The notes beneath the pieces are model-generated. The model saw only the letters and a program-made list of their open reading frames with translations, was not told where the DNA came from and did no database searches. Positions 34,576 through 45,099 of a DNA stretch of 64,000 bases are shown here, in pieces; within the stretch, counting starts at the first letter, position 1; each line of letters starts with the position of its first letter. A program made the position numbers and the translations under genes. Source of the DNA: Desulforamulus reducens MI-1. Lineage in GTDB: Bacteria > Bacillota > Desulfotomaculia > Desulfotomaculales > Desulfotomaculaceae. Location: the NCBI RefSeq assembly GCF_000016165.1, contig NC_009253.1, positions 3,544,105 to 3,608,104 of the forward strand, written 5' to 3'.

Positions 34576-35928
34576 TTATGCTAAACCGGCTTGTTTAACC
34601 TTTAGGTAAATGGCGCACTCAAAACGCTTCTTCGCCAATTGGCAACCCAATTGATATGGTTTTAACATGTCATTATTAAAGGTATGGGCATTGGCATGGC
34701 AACCCCCGCTACAGTAAAACTTAGCCCAGCAGTTCACACATTCCTCTTTGTTATAGATATGGGCCTGACGGAACTCTTCAATAATCTCCTGTTTTTGTAC
34801 CCCATCTTTAACATTGCCCACTAAAAATTCCGGCTTACCCACAAACTGGTGGCAAGGGTAGAGCTCGCCCTCCGGGGTAACTGCAAGGTATTCGTAGCCT
34901 GCTCCGCAACCAGATAAACGCTTAGGCAGACAGGGGCCTCCATTAAGGTCAATATTAAAGTGAAAAAAATTAAGCGGCTCGCCTGCCTCCATCCGAACTA
35001 GGAGTTCCCTAGTTAGTTTGTCGTATTCTTCCATAAGCATAGGCACATCTTCAGGCTTAAAGGCATAATCTGTGTCACTTCCTGCTACGACGGGCTCAAC
35101 GGAGATATCTTTAAAGCCCTGTTCGGCCATATGCAAAACATCGCGGCTAAAGTCTAAATTATGGCGGGTAAAGGTTCCCCGGATAACATAGCCAGCCGGT
35201 GGTTCTTGTTGTACATATTCCTGAAAGGCAGATACTACCCTGGTATAAGAACCCCTGCCACCAGGAGCAGGTCTCATTTGATCGTGTACTTCCGGACGAC
35301 CGTCCAGACTTAGCACGGCTGCCATTTGATTGTCAATCAGGAATTGTTGAACTTCTTTATTTAAAAGAACACCATTGGTGGTCAGGGTATATTTAATCTC
35401 TTTGCCAGCTTCCTTCGCCCGTTCCCTGCCATAGGGTACCAGTTCTTTAATAACCTTAAAGTTTAACAAAGGCTCACCGCCGAAGAAGTCTATCTCCACA
35501 TGTTTACGATTCCCAGAATGTTGGATAAGAAAATCGATGGCAGCACGCCCTGTTTCCGCCGATAATAGACCGGAAGGACCCCCAAATTTGCCCTCTCCGG
35601 CAAAACAATATTTGCAACGTAAGTTGCAATCATGGGCTGCATGGAGGCATAAGGCCTTTACCACTCCGTCCCTTTTGGGCCGATATCCCTCCTGATGGGG
35701 ATCGGTGGTAAATAAAAATCCTTCGTCCACTAATGATTTTATTTCCTCCAGAGCCTGCTCAATTTCATCCGGTGAATATTTATCTGCAAACCTTTGTTGA
35801 ATTTCTTCTTTGGGGTGCTTTTGGTATTCCTCTAAAATATCCCACACCACTTCATCCACCACATGGACAGAGCCACTGTGGACATCCAGTACAATTCGAA
35901 CACCGTCAAATTTAAATTTATGTATCAT
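34576..35928 (-). CDS. scfB: SCIFF peptide maturase (radical SAM/SPASM)
   Basis: 450 aa. Thioether-forming radical SAM enzyme acting on the SCIFF peptide encoded just upstream. An N-terminal PqqD-like recognition segment (1-80), CNLRCKYC at 101-108, and a C-terminal SPASM region with many cysteines (CGAGYEYLAVTPEGELYPCH, CVNCWAKFYCSGGCHAN) are seen. ATG 35926-35928 with GGAGGG seven bases upstream, rather than the frame from 35961, which overlaps the RBS. An attenuator hairpin and a dispersed repeat separate it from scfA. Confidence 0.96.
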   Translation of the reverse strand: MIHKFKFDGVRIVLDVHSGSVHVVDEVVWDILEEYQKHPKEEIQQRFADKYSPDEIEQALEEIKSLVDEGFLFTTDPHQEGYRPKRDGVVKALCLHAAHDCNLRCKYCFAGEGKFGGPSGLLSAETGRAAIDFLIQHSGNRKHVEIDFFGGEPLLNFKVIKELVPYGRERAKEAGKEIKYTLTTNGVLLNKEVQQFLIDNQMAAVLSLDGRPEVHDQMRPAPGGRGSYTRVVSAFQEYVQQEPPAGYVIRGTFTRHNLDFSRDVLHMAEQGFKDISVEPVVAGSDTDYAFKPEDVPMLMEEYDKLTRELLVRMEAGEPLNFFHFNIDLNGGPCLPKRLSGCGAGYEYLAVTPEGELYPCHQFVGKPEFLVGNVKDGVQKQEIIEEFRQAHIYNKEECVNCWAKFYCSGGCHANAHTFNNDMLKPYQLGCQLAKKRFECAIYLKVKQAGLA

Positions 35929-35941
35929 AAAACCCTCCATA

Positions 35942-36002
35942 GAAAACTTGGCTGTAGCCATACCCTAAGGGCACGAAAAGTTTTGCACTTTCTGGTATGC
36001 CA
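35942..36002. repeat. Dispersed intergenic repeat, copy B (short)
   Basis: GAAAACTTGGCTGTAGCCAT then ACCCTAAGGGCA, matching copies A and C over the first 35 bases; the middle is deleted relative to them. Sits directly before the scfB start. Confidence 0.7.
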
Positions 36003-36053
36003 AAAAAAATTACCTTATCCCCAGGGGGAAAAGGATCCCAAGGAGATAAGGTT
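36002..36053 (-). terminator. Attenuator hairpin between scfA and scfB
   Basis: ACCTTATC / GATAAGGT stem followed by AATTTTTTTT on the minus strand. It ends most transcripts after the peptide gene, so the precursor can be made in excess over its maturase. Confidence 0.8.
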
Positions 36054-36077
36054 GTTTTTTGCGGTATCCACTCATGC

Positions 36078-36221
36078 TTAGGCCTGCTTAGCACAAACCT
36101 GATTACCTACTGTGCAAGATGTCTTGCAAGCAGATTGGCAGGAAGTGGCACATTCTCCGCAACCGCCGGTTTTTAGAGTTGCTTTTAAGGAGTTTTTATT
36201 TAAGGTCTTAATGTGTTTCAT
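36078..36221 (-). CDS. scfA: SCIFF ribosomal peptide precursor
   Basis: 47 aa. Six cysteines in the C-terminal half (GGCGECATSCQSACKTSC and QVC), the hallmark of SCIFF (six cysteines in forty-five residues), the nearly universal clostridial peptide. MKHIKTLNKNSLKATLKTGG is the leader. ATG 36219-36221; GGGGATGAGAG upstream. Modified by the scfB product, encoded 150 bases downstream. Function of the mature peptide is unknown. Confidence 0.95.
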   Translation of the reverse strand: MKHIKTLNKNSLKATLKTGGCGECATSCQSACKTSCTVGNQVCAKQA

Positions 36222-36333
36222 AATTCTCTCATCCCCTTTCCGCATTCAATTATAAGACACCTAGTTTGTCCAAGGCAAGAAAAACTTGGTTCTCTACATG
36301 AACATCTATAGGTGGGGGCATTTCTTAATACAA

Positions 36334-36361
36334 CAAAAAGCCCCACCACTTCGGTGAGGTT
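36334..36361 (-). terminator. Terminator of tRNA cluster
   Basis: CCTCACC / GGTGGGG stem with a small loop and TTTTTG on the minus strand, just downstream of tRNA-Gly. Confidence 0.8.
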
Positions 36362-36374
36362 CTTATAAAAAATT

Positions 36375-36448
36375 GGAGCGGGTGACGAGGATCGAACTCG
36401 CAACCCTCAGCTTGGGAAGCTGATGCTCTACCATTGAGCTACACCCGC
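36375..36448 (-). tRNA. tRNA-Gly (CCC anticodon)
   Basis: Cloverleaf starts GCGGGTGTAGCTCAATGG, anticodon loop TTCCCAA between TCAGC/GCTGA stems, T-loop GTTCGATCC, and encoded CCA. Last of five tRNAs. Confidence 0.95.
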
Positions 36449-36509
36449 ATTGTTATTTATAATTATATCCATAATCCAAAAGTCTGTAAACATAAATAAA
36501 AACAAAATT

Positions 36510-36585
36510 TGGTGACCCCTACGGGATTCGAACCCGTGTTACCGCCGTGAAAGGGCGGTGTCTTAGACCACTTGACCAAGGGGCC
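36510..36585 (-). tRNA. tRNA-Glu (TTC anticodon), copy 2
   Basis: Starts GGCCCCTTGGTCAAGTGG, anticodon loop CTTTCAC between CCGCC/GGCGG, T-loop GGTTCGAATCC, encoded CCA. Identical to the copy at 36712-36787. Confidence 0.95.
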
Positions 36586-36600
36586 ACAAATTTTGTGGAT

Positions 36601-36677
36601 TGGTGATCCATCCGCGACTCGAACGCGGGACACCCTGATTAAAAGTCAGGTGCTCTACCAACTGAGCTAATGGATCA
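36601..36677 (-). tRNA. tRNA-Lys (TTT anticodon), copy 2
   Basis: Starts TGATCCATTAGCTCAGTTGG, anticodon loop CTTTTAA, T-loop GTTCGAGTC, encoded CCA. Identical to the copy at 36802-36878. Confidence 0.95.
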
Positions 36678-36711
36678 TTTATTTTCGTAATGAGTCAAAA
36701 AAACAAAAATT

Positions 36712-36787
36712 TGGTGACCCCTACGGGATTCGAACCCGTGTTACCGCCGTGAAAGGGCGGTGTCTTAGACCACTTGACCAAGGGGCC
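36712..36787 (-). tRNA. tRNA-Glu (TTC anticodon), copy 1
   Basis: Same sequence as the copy at 36510-36585; offset 202 bases. Part of a tandem Glu-Lys duplication. Confidence 0.95.
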
Positions 36788-36801
36788 ACAAATTTTTGTG
36801 A

Positions 36802-36878
36802 TGGTGATCCATCCGCGACTCGAACGCGGGACACCCTGATTAAAAGTCAGGTGCTCTACCAACTGAGCTAATGGATCA
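36802..36878 (-). tRNA. tRNA-Lys (TTT anticodon), copy 1
   Basis: Same sequence as 36601-36677; offset 201 bases. First tRNA of the cluster; about 100 bases of AT-rich sequence upstream should hold the promoter. Confidence 0.95.
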
Positions 36879-37065
36879 TTTATTTTTAGGTGGCAGGCCG
36901 CACACCTCACATACGATATATTACAGCATACGTCATCATGTGTCAACAAGTTTGTCCACAAAACTTTACCTTAAATTTTAACATGTGTGTACTATTGTTG
37001 GAAAAAGACTAATTGAAGAGACCTCCAGTCTCATGTAAGGTTAACAACAATACAATAATATAAAA

Positions 37066-37088
37066 CAGGGGTCCCAAAGGGACCCCTG
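37066..37088 (-). terminator. Terminator of purA
   Basis: CAGGGGTCCC / GGGACCCCTG stem followed by TTTTAT on the minus strand. Confidence 0.9.
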
Positions 37089-37092
37089 CAAT

Positions 37093-38412
<1,320 letters not shown>

Positions 38413-38441
38413 TCAACGGGAAACCATATTTACAAAGAAAA

Positions 38442-38540
38442 CTTAGCCGGCACCATACCCTGTAGTCTCTGATCTTTTTTGGCACCGGCGACATCCTTTC
38501 TTACCCTTGTACATATCGGAAAGTTCTATAGTTTCTGTTA
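38442..38540. repeat. Dispersed intergenic repeat, copy C
   Basis: ACTTAGCCGGCACCATACCC matches copies A and B, and CTTACCCTTGTACATATCGG then AAAGTT matches copy A. GCCGG/CCGGC arms make a stem that is stable only on the minus strand, where two mismatches become G-U pairs. Confidence 0.65.
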
Positions 38541-38837
38541 TAGTAAAGAACTTTTATTCACGAACTACATGAATAAAGAGCCTTAATTTTCTTCTCCATT
38601 GTATAAAGCCAGCTTTTTTATACTTATTTCCTGGTAGATATTCTTCCCGCTGAAATAAAAATAACCCAAATAGCAACTTAAAAAGTTATCCATTTGAGTA
38701 TTCAGCCAATACCTCCAGTGTTTAAGTGTACTGTACTTAAAAAAACAATTATAAGCAGTCCCAAACAGAATTATACTAACCCAGTTTCTTTATATTGTCA
38801 ATATCTCTAAACAGAATATACAATATTCTCATTGTAA

Positions 38838-38870
38838 AAGTGGATTGTTCTATCTGTCACAATCCACTTT
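38838..38870 (-). terminator. Terminator of dnaB operon
   Basis: GTGGATTGT / ACAATCCAC stem followed by TTTTACAAT on the minus strand, at the end of the rpl/lonC/dnaB run. Confidence 0.85.
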
Positions 38871-38871
38871 T

Positions 38872-40194
38872 TTAGTCTCGTTTGGCTAAGTTAACAAATT
38901 TTACAAATTCCTTGAAAAAGCCCAATTCCACTGGGCCAACAGAACCGTTACGCTGCTTCGCAATAATTATTTCTGCGATGCCCTTCTTTTCTGAATCCGG
39001 ATTATAATACTCATCCCGATAAATAAACATAATTATGTCAGCATCCTGCTCAATGCTGCCACTTTCCCGCAGGTCAGACATCATAGGATGTTTGTCGGTA
39101 CGGCTCTCCACCGCACGGCTCAACTGGGATAGCGCCAACACCGGAACACTTAGCTCCTTGGCCAAGCCCTTTAATTTCCTTGATATCTCGGCAATTTCCT
39201 GTTGACGGTTTTCAATACGCTTACCACCAGACATTAATTGCAGGTAGTCAATAATCACCAATCCTAGCCCCTTCTCAGCCTTCAAGCGCCTGCACTTGGA
39301 CCTTACTTCCCTTACCGTAGCTGCACCTGTATCATCCAAGAAGATGGGCGCCCGGGATAAGTGCCTGGCAGCCTCGCTTAGCTTACCCCAATCTTCATCG
39401 GCAATGTTGCCGGTTCTGACTTTATGGGCATCTACCATTGCTTCCGAACAAAGCATACGTTGTACCAGCTGTTCTTTGGACATTTCTAAGCTGAATATGG
39501 CCACTGGAATCTGATGTTTGAGTGCCGCATACTGACCACATAGGATAGCAAAGGCCGTTTTACCCATACTGGGACGTGCTGCCAGAATCACCAAATCTCC
39601 CGGCTGAAAGCCGTTGGTCATGTTGTCCAGTTCAATAAAACCCGTCGGTACACCCGTAATTTTACCCCTGTTATTATAGACCTGTTCAATATTCTCAAAG
39701 GCCTTAATTAAGATTTCTTTTATTGGGGTAAAACTATCGGTGCTACGACGTTGGCCCAGCTCTAAAATTGAACGTTCAGCGTCCTCCAGTAGCTCCTCCG
39801 GGCTTTCTGTCCCTTCGTAGCCCCTGGAGGATATGCGGGTGGTGACCGAGATAAGCGCCCGGGAGAGCGCCTTTTCCTCCACGATACGGGCGTAATATTC
39901 CGCATTGGCTGCGGTTGGTACTAAATTGGCGAGGGTGGCTACATAGGTTACACCACCTATTTTTTCCAGATCTCCCCTGTCCCTCAGGATATCCGAAACG
40001 GTAATTAAGTCAACCGGGCGTCCTGCTTCGGCCAATTCTAAAATAACCTCATAGATAATCCGATGACTGTCCCGGTAAAAATCCTCCGGTTTTAGGAATT
40101 CCATAACACGGAAAATGGCGTCCCTCTCCAGGAGCATCGCTCCCAGTACCGATTGTTCTGCTTCTAAATTCTGTGGTGGTACACGATCTAGCAT
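38872..40194 (-). CDS. dnaB: Replicative DNA helicase
   Basis: 440 aa. N-terminal helical domain (QNLEAEQSVLGAMLLERDAI), RecA-type motor with Walker A LAARPSMGKTAFAI, Walker B LVIIDYLQLM and the H4 region (SRAVESRTDKHPMMSDLRESGSIE). Unwinds DNA at the fork and loads primase. I chose ATG 40192-40194 (MLDRVPPQN), with GAGAGGG upstream; the frame from 40266 adds 24 unusual residues. Confidence 0.96.
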   Translation of the reverse strand: MLDRVPPQNLEAEQSVLGAMLLERDAIFRVMEFLKPEDFYRDSHRIIYEVILELAEAGRPVDLITVSDILRDRGDLEKIGGVTYVATLANLVPTAANAEYYARIVEEKALSRALISVTTRISSRGYEGTESPEELLEDAERSILELGQRRSTDSFTPIKEILIKAFENIEQVYNNRGKITGVPTGFIELDNMTNGFQPGDLVILAARPSMGKTAFAILCGQYAALKHQIPVAIFSLEMSKEQLVQRMLCSEAMVDAHKVRTGNIADEDWGKLSEAARHLSRAPIFLDDTGAATVREVRSKCRRLKAEKGLGLVIIDYLQLMSGGKRIENRQQEIAEISRKLKGLAKELSVPVLALSQLSRAVESRTDKHPMMSDLRESGSIEQDADIIMFIYRDEYYNPDSEKKGIAEIIIAKQRNGSVGPVELGFFKEFVKFVNLAKRD

Positions 40195-40323
40195 AGGCAT
40201 CCCTCTCGGTAAATATTTAGGGTCTATCCCTAAGTTAAACGCACCAGCCGCCGTTTCTGCGATCAATAACCACGGCTAATGGCGAATGGAAGGGACTAGA
40301 CCCCATGAAAATAATTTAATTGA

Positions 40324-42270
40324 TTAACTGGCAATACTGGCTGAACTAGCCTTTGGCAGAATATATTTTAATATTTCTTCTACATTTTGAATGGGAATTA
40401 CTTCGATTCCCTTTATATCTGACGGTACATCTTTAATGTTTTCCTTGGGAATAAAGACCCTTTTAATGCCTGCTTGTTTTGCACCGTAGATTTTCTCAAA
40501 GACTCCACCAACTGCCCGGACTTTACCTTGAATGGATACTTCTCCGGTTACTGCAATATCCTGGGGAATCGGTTGAGTTTGAATAGCGCTTAACATGGCC
40601 AGCATAATTGCTACTCCTGCAGAGGGTCCGTCAATACGTCCCCCACCCACAACGTTGACATGGATATCGTAATTACCGATATCTTCACCGGTAATTTTGC
40701 GAATAACTGAAGCTGCGTTAAATACAGAATCCTTGGCCATGCTGCCAGCGGTATCGTTGAAACGAATATTTCCCTGGTCCTGTTTGCGGGCTGGGAAAGC
40801 AACAGCTTCGATTTCCAAAACCGATCCAAGATATCCAGCTACCCCTAACCCAAAAATTTTTCCTACTTCAGCTTCATCGGAAGCCTTGTTTAAAACATAA
40901 GGAGTCAACCGGCTTACCTGTACAACTTCATAAACATCCTGCTTTGTAATATACACCTTATCTTCCAATTGCTCCTGCTGTTGACGAAAACAAGCTAAAC
41001 CATATGCATCAGCCAGGATATTAATTGCCTTTCTTCCCTCAATGGTATATTCGGCAATAATTTCTGGGACTTGCTTGTCTATCTCTACTTTTAATTTTTG
41101 GGCTGCTTGTTTAATAATACCTTGGATGGCAGTGGGGGTAAGGGGCTCAAAAAATACTTCTGCACAGCGGGAACGAACAGCTGGATTGATGTCCTCTGCA
41201 TCCCGGGTGGTGGCACCAATTAAAACAAAGTCTGCCGGTGCACCTTCTTCAAAAATCTTTTTAATATATTTGGGTACATTGTTATCAGTTGAGTCATAAT
41301 AGGCAGAATCAAAGAATACCCGTTTATCCTCCAACACCTTTAAGAGTTTATTCTGTAAAGCTGGGTCCAGTTCACCGATTTCATCAATGAATAGAATTCC
41401 TCCATGGGCATCGGTTACTAACCCTAGCTTGGGTTCCGGAATACCTGTTTCCGCCAAGTCCTTACGTGCTCCCTGATAGATGGGATCATGTACAGAACCC
41501 AATAGAGGGTTGGTAACTTCCCTTGGGTCCCAGCGAAGGGTTGTCCCATCCACTTCCACAAAGGGCGCGTCCTTTGCAAAGGGTGCCCCTTTTATCCCTT
41601 TAGAAACTTCCAAAGCCAGACGAGCTGCGGTGGTTTTTCCTACGCCCGGTGGTCCGTAAAGGATAATGTGCTGGGGGAAGGGGGACGCAAGTTTTGCCAG
41701 TAGTGCCTTGACCGCCCTTTCCTGGCCTATTACCTCTTCAAAGCTCTCGGGTCTAAGAATTTCCATGGCAGAAGCCGCCAATTTCTTAGAATCTAACTTT
41801 TCTAAAATAGCCAGTCTTTTTAAAGTCTGGGCATTTTCCGGTCCTGCATTTTCTTTTATAATTTGCATTTTAATCTCACGAATGTAATCTTCGTGACGCT
41901 GATTCATTTTTTCGCCGATTTTCTTTTCTAATTCTTCTTCAACGGTACGTCGGGCAATATTATCAGCTATTTCATCTTGTAAGCTTTCTAAGATAGCCGG
42001 GACCTCTTCAATGGTAGGCAGTGCTTCGTATGTTGGATCTTCAAATACCAGCTTTTGCAATGCCAGTACTCTTTCCTCTATTCTTTCGGAACGCATCAAT
42101 TGTAAGGCTTCCAATTTTCCGGCCCGGAGCACCAATTTATCAGAACCATAAAGCTGGCTTAACAAATTATAAATGGCGGTAACCTGCCGCTGTAGTTGGT
42201 CTTGGAAAGACAATTCTTTGGACTCCTGCTCATTGGTGTCGCCCGTGAACCTTTCGAGGAAAACTTTCAT
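40324..42270 (-). CDS. lonC: Lon-family ATP-dependent protease (LonC type)
   Basis: 648 aa. Coiled N-terminal region (1-160), AAA+ ATPase (YGPPGVGKTTAARLAL, Walker B GGILFIDEIGELD) and C-terminal S16 protease with Ser in DGPSAGVAI and Lys in VRAVGGVFEKIYGAKQAG. No N-terminal Lon substrate domain, and the AAA+ domain is cut by an insertion, as in the spore-former Lon-C group. ATG 42268-42270 follows AAAGGAG. Between rplI and dnaB. Confidence 0.93.
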   Translation of the reverse strand: MKVFLERFTGDTNEQESKELSFQDQLQRQVTAIYNLLSQLYGSDKLVLRAGKLEALQLMRSERIEERVLALQKLVFEDPTYEALPTIEEVPAILESLQDEIADNIARRTVEEELEKKIGEKMNQRHEDYIREIKMQIIKENAGPENAQTLKRLAILEKLDSKKLAASAMEILRPESFEEVIGQERAVKALLAKLASPFPQHIILYGPPGVGKTTAARLALEVSKGIKGAPFAKDAPFVEVDGTTLRWDPREVTNPLLGSVHDPIYQGARKDLAETGIPEPKLGLVTDAHGGILFIDEIGELDPALQNKLLKVLEDKRVFFDSAYYDSTDNNVPKYIKKIFEEGAPADFVLIGATTRDAEDINPAVRSRCAEVFFEPLTPTAIQGIIKQAAQKLKVEIDKQVPEIIAEYTIEGRKAINILADAYGLACFRQQQEQLEDKVYITKQDVYEVVQVSRLTPYVLNKASDEAEVGKIFGLGVAGYLGSVLEIEAVAFPARKQDQGNIRFNDTAGSMAKDSVFNAASVIRKITGEDIGNYDIHVNVVGGGRIDGPSAGVAIMLAMLSAIQTQPIPQDIAVTGEVSIQGKVRAVGGVFEKIYGAKQAGIKRVFIPKENIKDVPSDIKGIEVIPIQNVEEILKYILPKASSASIAS

Positions 42271-42319
42271 TTCTGTTGCTCCTTTCAAACGCCTTGTCCT
42301 GTCCCGGTTCCTGTTATGA

Positions 42320-42769
42320 TTAGTCCATAGACGCCACTTCTACGTTAATATCAGCCTGAGCCACCGGATGGATTTTAAGGGTAATTTTATATGTTCCTAG
42401 GTTTTTGATAGGTTCCTTTAATACAATCTTCTTTTTATCAATACTATAGCCATGTTGAGATTTTAAACCATCAGCAATATCTTTATTACTAATGGCCCCA
42501 AAAAGGCGTCCTGCATCACCAACTTTAACTTTCAATGCCACCGTTAAACCATTAATTTTGGCTGCCAATGCCTTGGCTTCTGCTTCTTCCTTTTGTTTCT
42601 TAGCAGCCTGGGTTTGTTTTTGGGTTTTTAATTCCTTCAGTTTACTCTCTGTGGCAGGTGCAGCCAGATTCTTAGGGTATAAGAAGTTTCTGGCATAACC
42701 CTCAGAAACATTCACAATATCACCTTTTTTTCCAAGCTTAACAACATCCTGTAATAATACAACTTGCAT
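42320..42769 (-). CDS. rplI: 50S ribosomal protein L9
   Basis: 149 aa. MQVVLLQDVVKLGKKGDIVNVSEGYARNFL is the conserved N-terminal domain, followed by the long central helix and the C-terminal RNA-binding domain (GRLFGAISNKDIADGL). Normal length. Co-transcribed with the YybS-like gene and lonC. Confidence 0.97.
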   Translation of the reverse strand: MQVVLLQDVVKLGKKGDIVNVSEGYARNFLYPKNLAAPATESKLKELKTQKQTQAAKKQKEEAEAKALAAKINGLTVALKVKVGDAGRLFGAISNKDIADGLKSQHGYSIDKKKIVLKEPIKNLGTYKITLKIHPVAQADINVEVASMD

Positions 42770-42799
42770 TGGTAATCCCCCTTTATAATGATCAATTTG

Positions 42800-43759
42800 T
42801 TATTTGTCTTTTTTCTGTATTGGTCTCCGAAGATTTAAAATGGTATCCACAAGACCCAATAGTACCACAGCCATATACATAAAACCAATGTATAAAATCA
42901 GGAGTACAGTAAGCATTATTTTAAAGGGTTTTGATAACTGTAATTGCTTGAAATAATATACAACCACTGCCAGGCCAATAATAAAGAAAGTAAATCCGAA
43001 GATGGTTAACAGATTTTGACCAATTATTTTAACAACAGAAAAATCAAATTTATCACCGATCAGAAGAAAGAGTAAACCAAGGATAATCCCCCAGATACTA
43101 TACCAAGGCAACCGCCACTGGCTAAAGGGTGGTAAATTATTAACCCTGTAATTAAGCCTTTTCAGGACCTTACTTCCCACCATGTAGGTAAGGACCGTAG
43201 AAAACACCGCAAATATAAGATAGGCAGCAGGTAATAGCAAAACGGAGGTTTTTATGCTTGTTCTCATCAAAGCCTGCTGATCTGCGGGTACCGGATAACC
43301 GATTTCTTGATACGTTGTAAAAACTCTATTGAGTGATTCATTTAAGGCTGATTGAATTAAATCTAGGTTTAGTCCTGTTACAAAAATACCTAACGTAATA
43401 ACAATGATAGAAGCAATGGCCGATACAATGGATGCTGTTATCAAGGCATGTCCCGCTGAAACATAATTTTTATATAAAAGGCCCAGCACTAGACCCAAAG
43501 GGCCAAACTGTATAAACATCACCAGTACTTGTATGGGGTTTGGATAGATGACCATCATCAAAAGACCTGTAACCACCAGTGATAGAAATGCAACCTTTAA
43601 ATCTCTTCTTCTTACCAATACTGCCAGGGGTATTGGCATTAACATACTGATAACTAAAAAAAACGGGGGTATAAACATCCCCAATAAACCGAGCATGGCC
43701 GTAATTCCTGCCATAAATGCACCTTCAACCAAGGCACGGGTATCACGAAAGGAAGCCAA
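42800..43759 (-). CDS. YybS-like (DUF2232) membrane protein
   Basis: About 319 aa with eight or so membrane helices and a C-terminal KKDK tail. Matches the YybS/DUF2232 family by its start (ALVEGAFMAGITAMLGLLG) and by its place directly before rplI, where Bacillus has yybS. Function unknown. I prefer TTG 43757-43759, with AGAGGTG eight bases upstream; the frame from 43783 would include the RBS. Confidence 0.85.
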   Translation of the reverse strand: MASFRDTRALVEGAFMAGITAMLGLLGMFIPPFFLVISMLMPIPLAVLVRRRDLKVAFLSLVVTGLLMMVIYPNPIQVLVMFIQFGPLGLVLGLLYKNYVSAGHALITASIVSAIASIIVITLGIFVTGLNLDLIQSALNESLNRVFTTYQEIGYPVPADQQALMRTSIKTSVLLLPAAYLIFAVFSTVLTYMVGSKVLKRLNYRVNNLPPFSQWRLPWYSIWGIILGLLFLLIGDKFDFSVVKIIGQNLLTIFGFTFFIIGLAVVVYYFKQLQLSKPFKIMLTVLLILYIGFMYMAVVLLGLVDTILNLRRPIQKKDK

Positions 43760-44124
43760 AAAACAATCACCTCTTCTTGTCAACTAAGTATTTCTATCCC
43801 TTTAATTATTGACTTAAACATAGCAGATATATAGATAACCTATATCTGCTTTAAGCCCTGCAATAAGTTTTATATTTCTTGTTATAGGGTTATCTTGAAA
43901 CAACTAATCATTCGCTGGTACATACTATATTTCCTGCCTTTAGAAGGTGTTATTTGTTCCCGTCATTGGTTAAATAAGCGCTTTAAAACTAATAATATCC
44001 AAATTCACCTATATGTTCTAACATGTTTTTTGGTTAACCCTTCAGTAGTACTGAACCTAGGCATATAGTAACCACCCTCAAAATGTAAATAAAAAACTGC
44101 TAACCACCTGTTAGCAGGGCTTTT
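43760..44124. other. Intergenic region before yybS-like gene
   Basis: 365 bases. A stem-loop AGCAGATATA / TATATCTGCT lies at 43822-43850 and the MarR-gene terminator at 44097-44117. The rest is AT-rich with no gene seen; the promoter of the yybS-rplI-lonC-dnaB run should be here. Confidence 0.6.
44097..44117 (-). terminator. Terminator of marR-family gene
   Basis: CTGCTAAC / GTTAGCAG with a 5-base loop, followed by TTTTTTATTT on the minus strand. Confidence 0.88.
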
Positions 44125-44535
44125 CTATAATAAAGATTCTAATTTATTCAATAAAGCTATCAAGTCTTCTACTTCATCCTCACTCATTTTGCCGGAAATT
44201 TTCGCTTTAATGCTCTCATCCAAACTGGGATACTGTCCCTTTAATCCTTTGGCTTTATCCGTAAGAAATATCCTTACCACACGCCGATCCTCCTGGTTTC
44301 TTTCTCGGCATACCAATCCATCTCTTTCCATTCGGTCTATTAAAGAAGTAATGGTGCTGGCCTTTAAAAACATTTTTTCTCCCAGTTCTGTAATTGTCAG
44401 GCCATCATTTCTCCATAGTTTAAGCAACGCAGAGAGGGGAGCCGCATCCAAACCCATTTTATCCGCTAATCCAGAAAATTCAATTTGAATTTTTTTATAT
44501 GCCATGTAAAGACTTAAGGCTAATTTATTTTCCAT
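44125..44535 (-). CDS. MarR-family transcriptional regulator
   Basis: 136 aa winged-helix protein: LTITELGEKMFLKASTITSLIDRMERDGLVCRER is the DNA-recognition region and wing (DRRVVRIFLTDKA). MarR proteins act as dimers and usually respond to small molecules. Monocistronic, with its own terminator; the controlled gene is not evident. No pronounced palindrome was noted at its own promoter. Confidence 0.92.
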   Translation of the reverse strand: MENKLALSLYMAYKKIQIEFSGLADKMGLDAAPLSALLKLWRNDGLTITELGEKMFLKASTITSLIDRMERDGLVCRERNQEDRRVVRIFLTDKAKGLKGQYPSLDESIKAKISGKMSEDEVEDLIALLNKLESLL

Positions 44536-44822
44536 AATAGTAATTAGACCCCTTATAAATTTTGAAATTATTATACAGGTATCTTTCAGTATTGTCCATG
44601 AAATCCATAAAATACATTAAAACCTTTTAAAATAATATATCAATAATCAAGTTATGTTTTCTAGGCAAGAAAAAGGGAGTGTCACAAAACTACGTTTTAG
44701 TAGCTAGCTTATACGACAACTACGGATTCTTCGGGACCCAGAGTCTATATTTTAGAAATTAAAAAGGAACTGTTGCAGTAAGAACTTCTGGTTCATTGTG
44801 CAATAGTCCCTTTTTTAATATT
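44536..44822. other. Gap between rpsR and marR-like gene
   Basis: 287 bases. The rpsR terminator is at 44761-44817. Bases 44640-44760 look like degenerate non-coding DNA; nothing clear. Confidence 0.5.
44761..44817 (-). terminator. Terminator of rpsF-ssb-rpsR operon
   Basis: AAAAAGGAACTGTTGCA and TGCAATAGTCCCTTTTTT form a long imperfect stem; T-run at the end on the minus strand. Confidence 0.8.
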
Positions 44823-45056
44823 CTATGCTTCTGTGCTAAAGGGCAACAGAGCAATATTACGAGATCTTTTAATAGCAGTGGTCAACATGCGCTGGTGATG
44901 TGCACAGTTGCCAGAAATACGACGGGGCAAAATTTTGCCACGCTCGGTAACATATTTTCTCAGCTTGGAAGTTTCTTTATAGTCAATAGAAGTTGCTTTA
45001 TCTACACAGAAGCTGCATACACGCTTTCTACCTCTACGTCCACGCTCACGTTTCAC
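44823..45056 (-). CDS. rpsR: 30S ribosomal protein S18
   Basis: 77 aa. KVC-type zinc form: VCSFC pairs with a further Cys/His set (CAHHQR). [17 protein letters not shown] and [20 protein letters not shown] are the standard motifs. Last gene of rpsF-ssb-rpsR. Confidence 0.97.
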   Translation of the reverse strand: MKRERGRRGRKRVCSFCVDKATSIDYKETSKLRKYVTERGKILPRRISGNCAHHQRMLTTAIKRSRNIALLPFSTEA

Positions 45057-45099
45057 AGTTTTCCCTCCTTATTCGGGCACTGATATGCCAAGTCTAACC

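Noticed and set aside
36695..36961. 88-codon frame over the tRNA cluster
   Set aside because: It reads through tRNA-Glu and tRNA-Lys genes; not coding.
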